NCBI GenBank assembly: GCA_964036155.1
Contig: OZ038422.1
Span: 50,863,201 to 50,927,200 of the forward strand
DNA from: Diploscapter coronatus
Lineage: Eukaryota > Nematoda > Chromadorea > Rhabditida > Rhabditidae
Direction: 5' to 3'
Length of the DNA: 64,000 nt
Shown: one piece after another, positions 63,843-64,000 of the stretch
Position numbering within the stretch: position 1 is the first letter of the stretch
Layout: each line of letters opens with the position of its first letter
The notes under the pieces: model-generated
Databases searched by the model: none
Told to the model about the DNA's origin: nothing
What the model saw: the letters and a program-made list of their open reading frames with translations, nothing else
Position numbers and translations under genes: made by a program

Positions 63843-63983
63843 ATGATGACAGGACGGCATGGACGGTACGCGTTTTTCTATAATATAACGGCACGATTTT
63901 TATCAGCTTGCACGATTTTTCTATAAGAAATCGTGTCATTATATTGTACAAAGAACGTGCCGTCCATGACGTCCTGTCGCCAT
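63843..63983. mobile_element. Short palindromic MITE-like element
   Basis: The ends GACAGGACGGCATGGACGGT and, inverted, GACAGGACGTCATGGACGGC flank a roughly 85-base interior that is itself an imperfect palindrome (ACGATTT...AAATCGTG). The total is about 131-141 bp. No ORF. No clear target duplication is visible. Confidence 0.7.
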
Positions 63984-64000
63984 TTTGTAACTGCCGAGGA

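Overview
The window looks like a gene-dense stretch of nuclear DNA from a rhabditine nematode that is not C. elegans. Introns are short and AT-rich with TTTCAG-type acceptors, several start codons sit a few bases after a splice-acceptor-like AG (as expected for spliced-leader trans-splicing), there is a probable operon, and the proteins have worm-type architectures (nematode trypsin-like protease, Kunitz/Cys-rich protein, tandem FMOs, novel PKC). I joined exons by hand from both strands and checked reading phase across the junctions; exact ends remain predictions.

Layout. 1-4.3 kb, minus strand: a probable operon of a PBAF subunit gene (phf-10: SAY region plus double PHD finger, with an alternative short ending) followed by a PPP1R21/KLRAQ-type endosomal protein that runs off the window. 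5.8-10.5 kb, plus strand: a diverged LC8 dynein-light-chain-like gene, a secreted trypsin-like protease and an unknown type II membrane protein. 10.5-19.5 kb: a 17-beta-HSD12/LET-767-like SDR (minus), a small unknown gene divergent from it by 42 bp, a two-Kunitz secreted protein (minus), and two tandem flavin monooxygenases (minus). 20.8-39.4 kb: a TJAP1/BEGAIN-like coiled-coil gene (minus) divergent from an NCBP3-like cap-binding gene (plus) spread over 17.5 kb by very long introns. 43.4-60.1 kb: a complete novel PKC (pkc-1/epsilon type), with a possible distal first exon 9.5 kb upstream of the usual start. 61.5-63.8 kb: a chromodomain-like gene (minus), followed by an inverted-repeat element.

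Two patterns stand out beyond the genes. First, from about 23.2 to 52.7 kb, inside the long introns of the NCBP3 and PKC genes and the gap between them, a short motif (CTATTTC, usually as CATACTATTTC, on both strands, often with TCTTTCTCTAAC) recurs far more often than elsewhere in the window. It differs by one base from the core of the C. elegans type I piRNA (Ruby) promoter motif. A piRNA-producing domain and a decayed purine/pyrimidine repeat family are both possible. Second, at least five introns or flanks carry unrelated imperfect foldback repeats (phf-10, LC8-like, SDR, FMO and the right-hand end), plus a Tc1/mariner-type MITE in the chromodomain gene.
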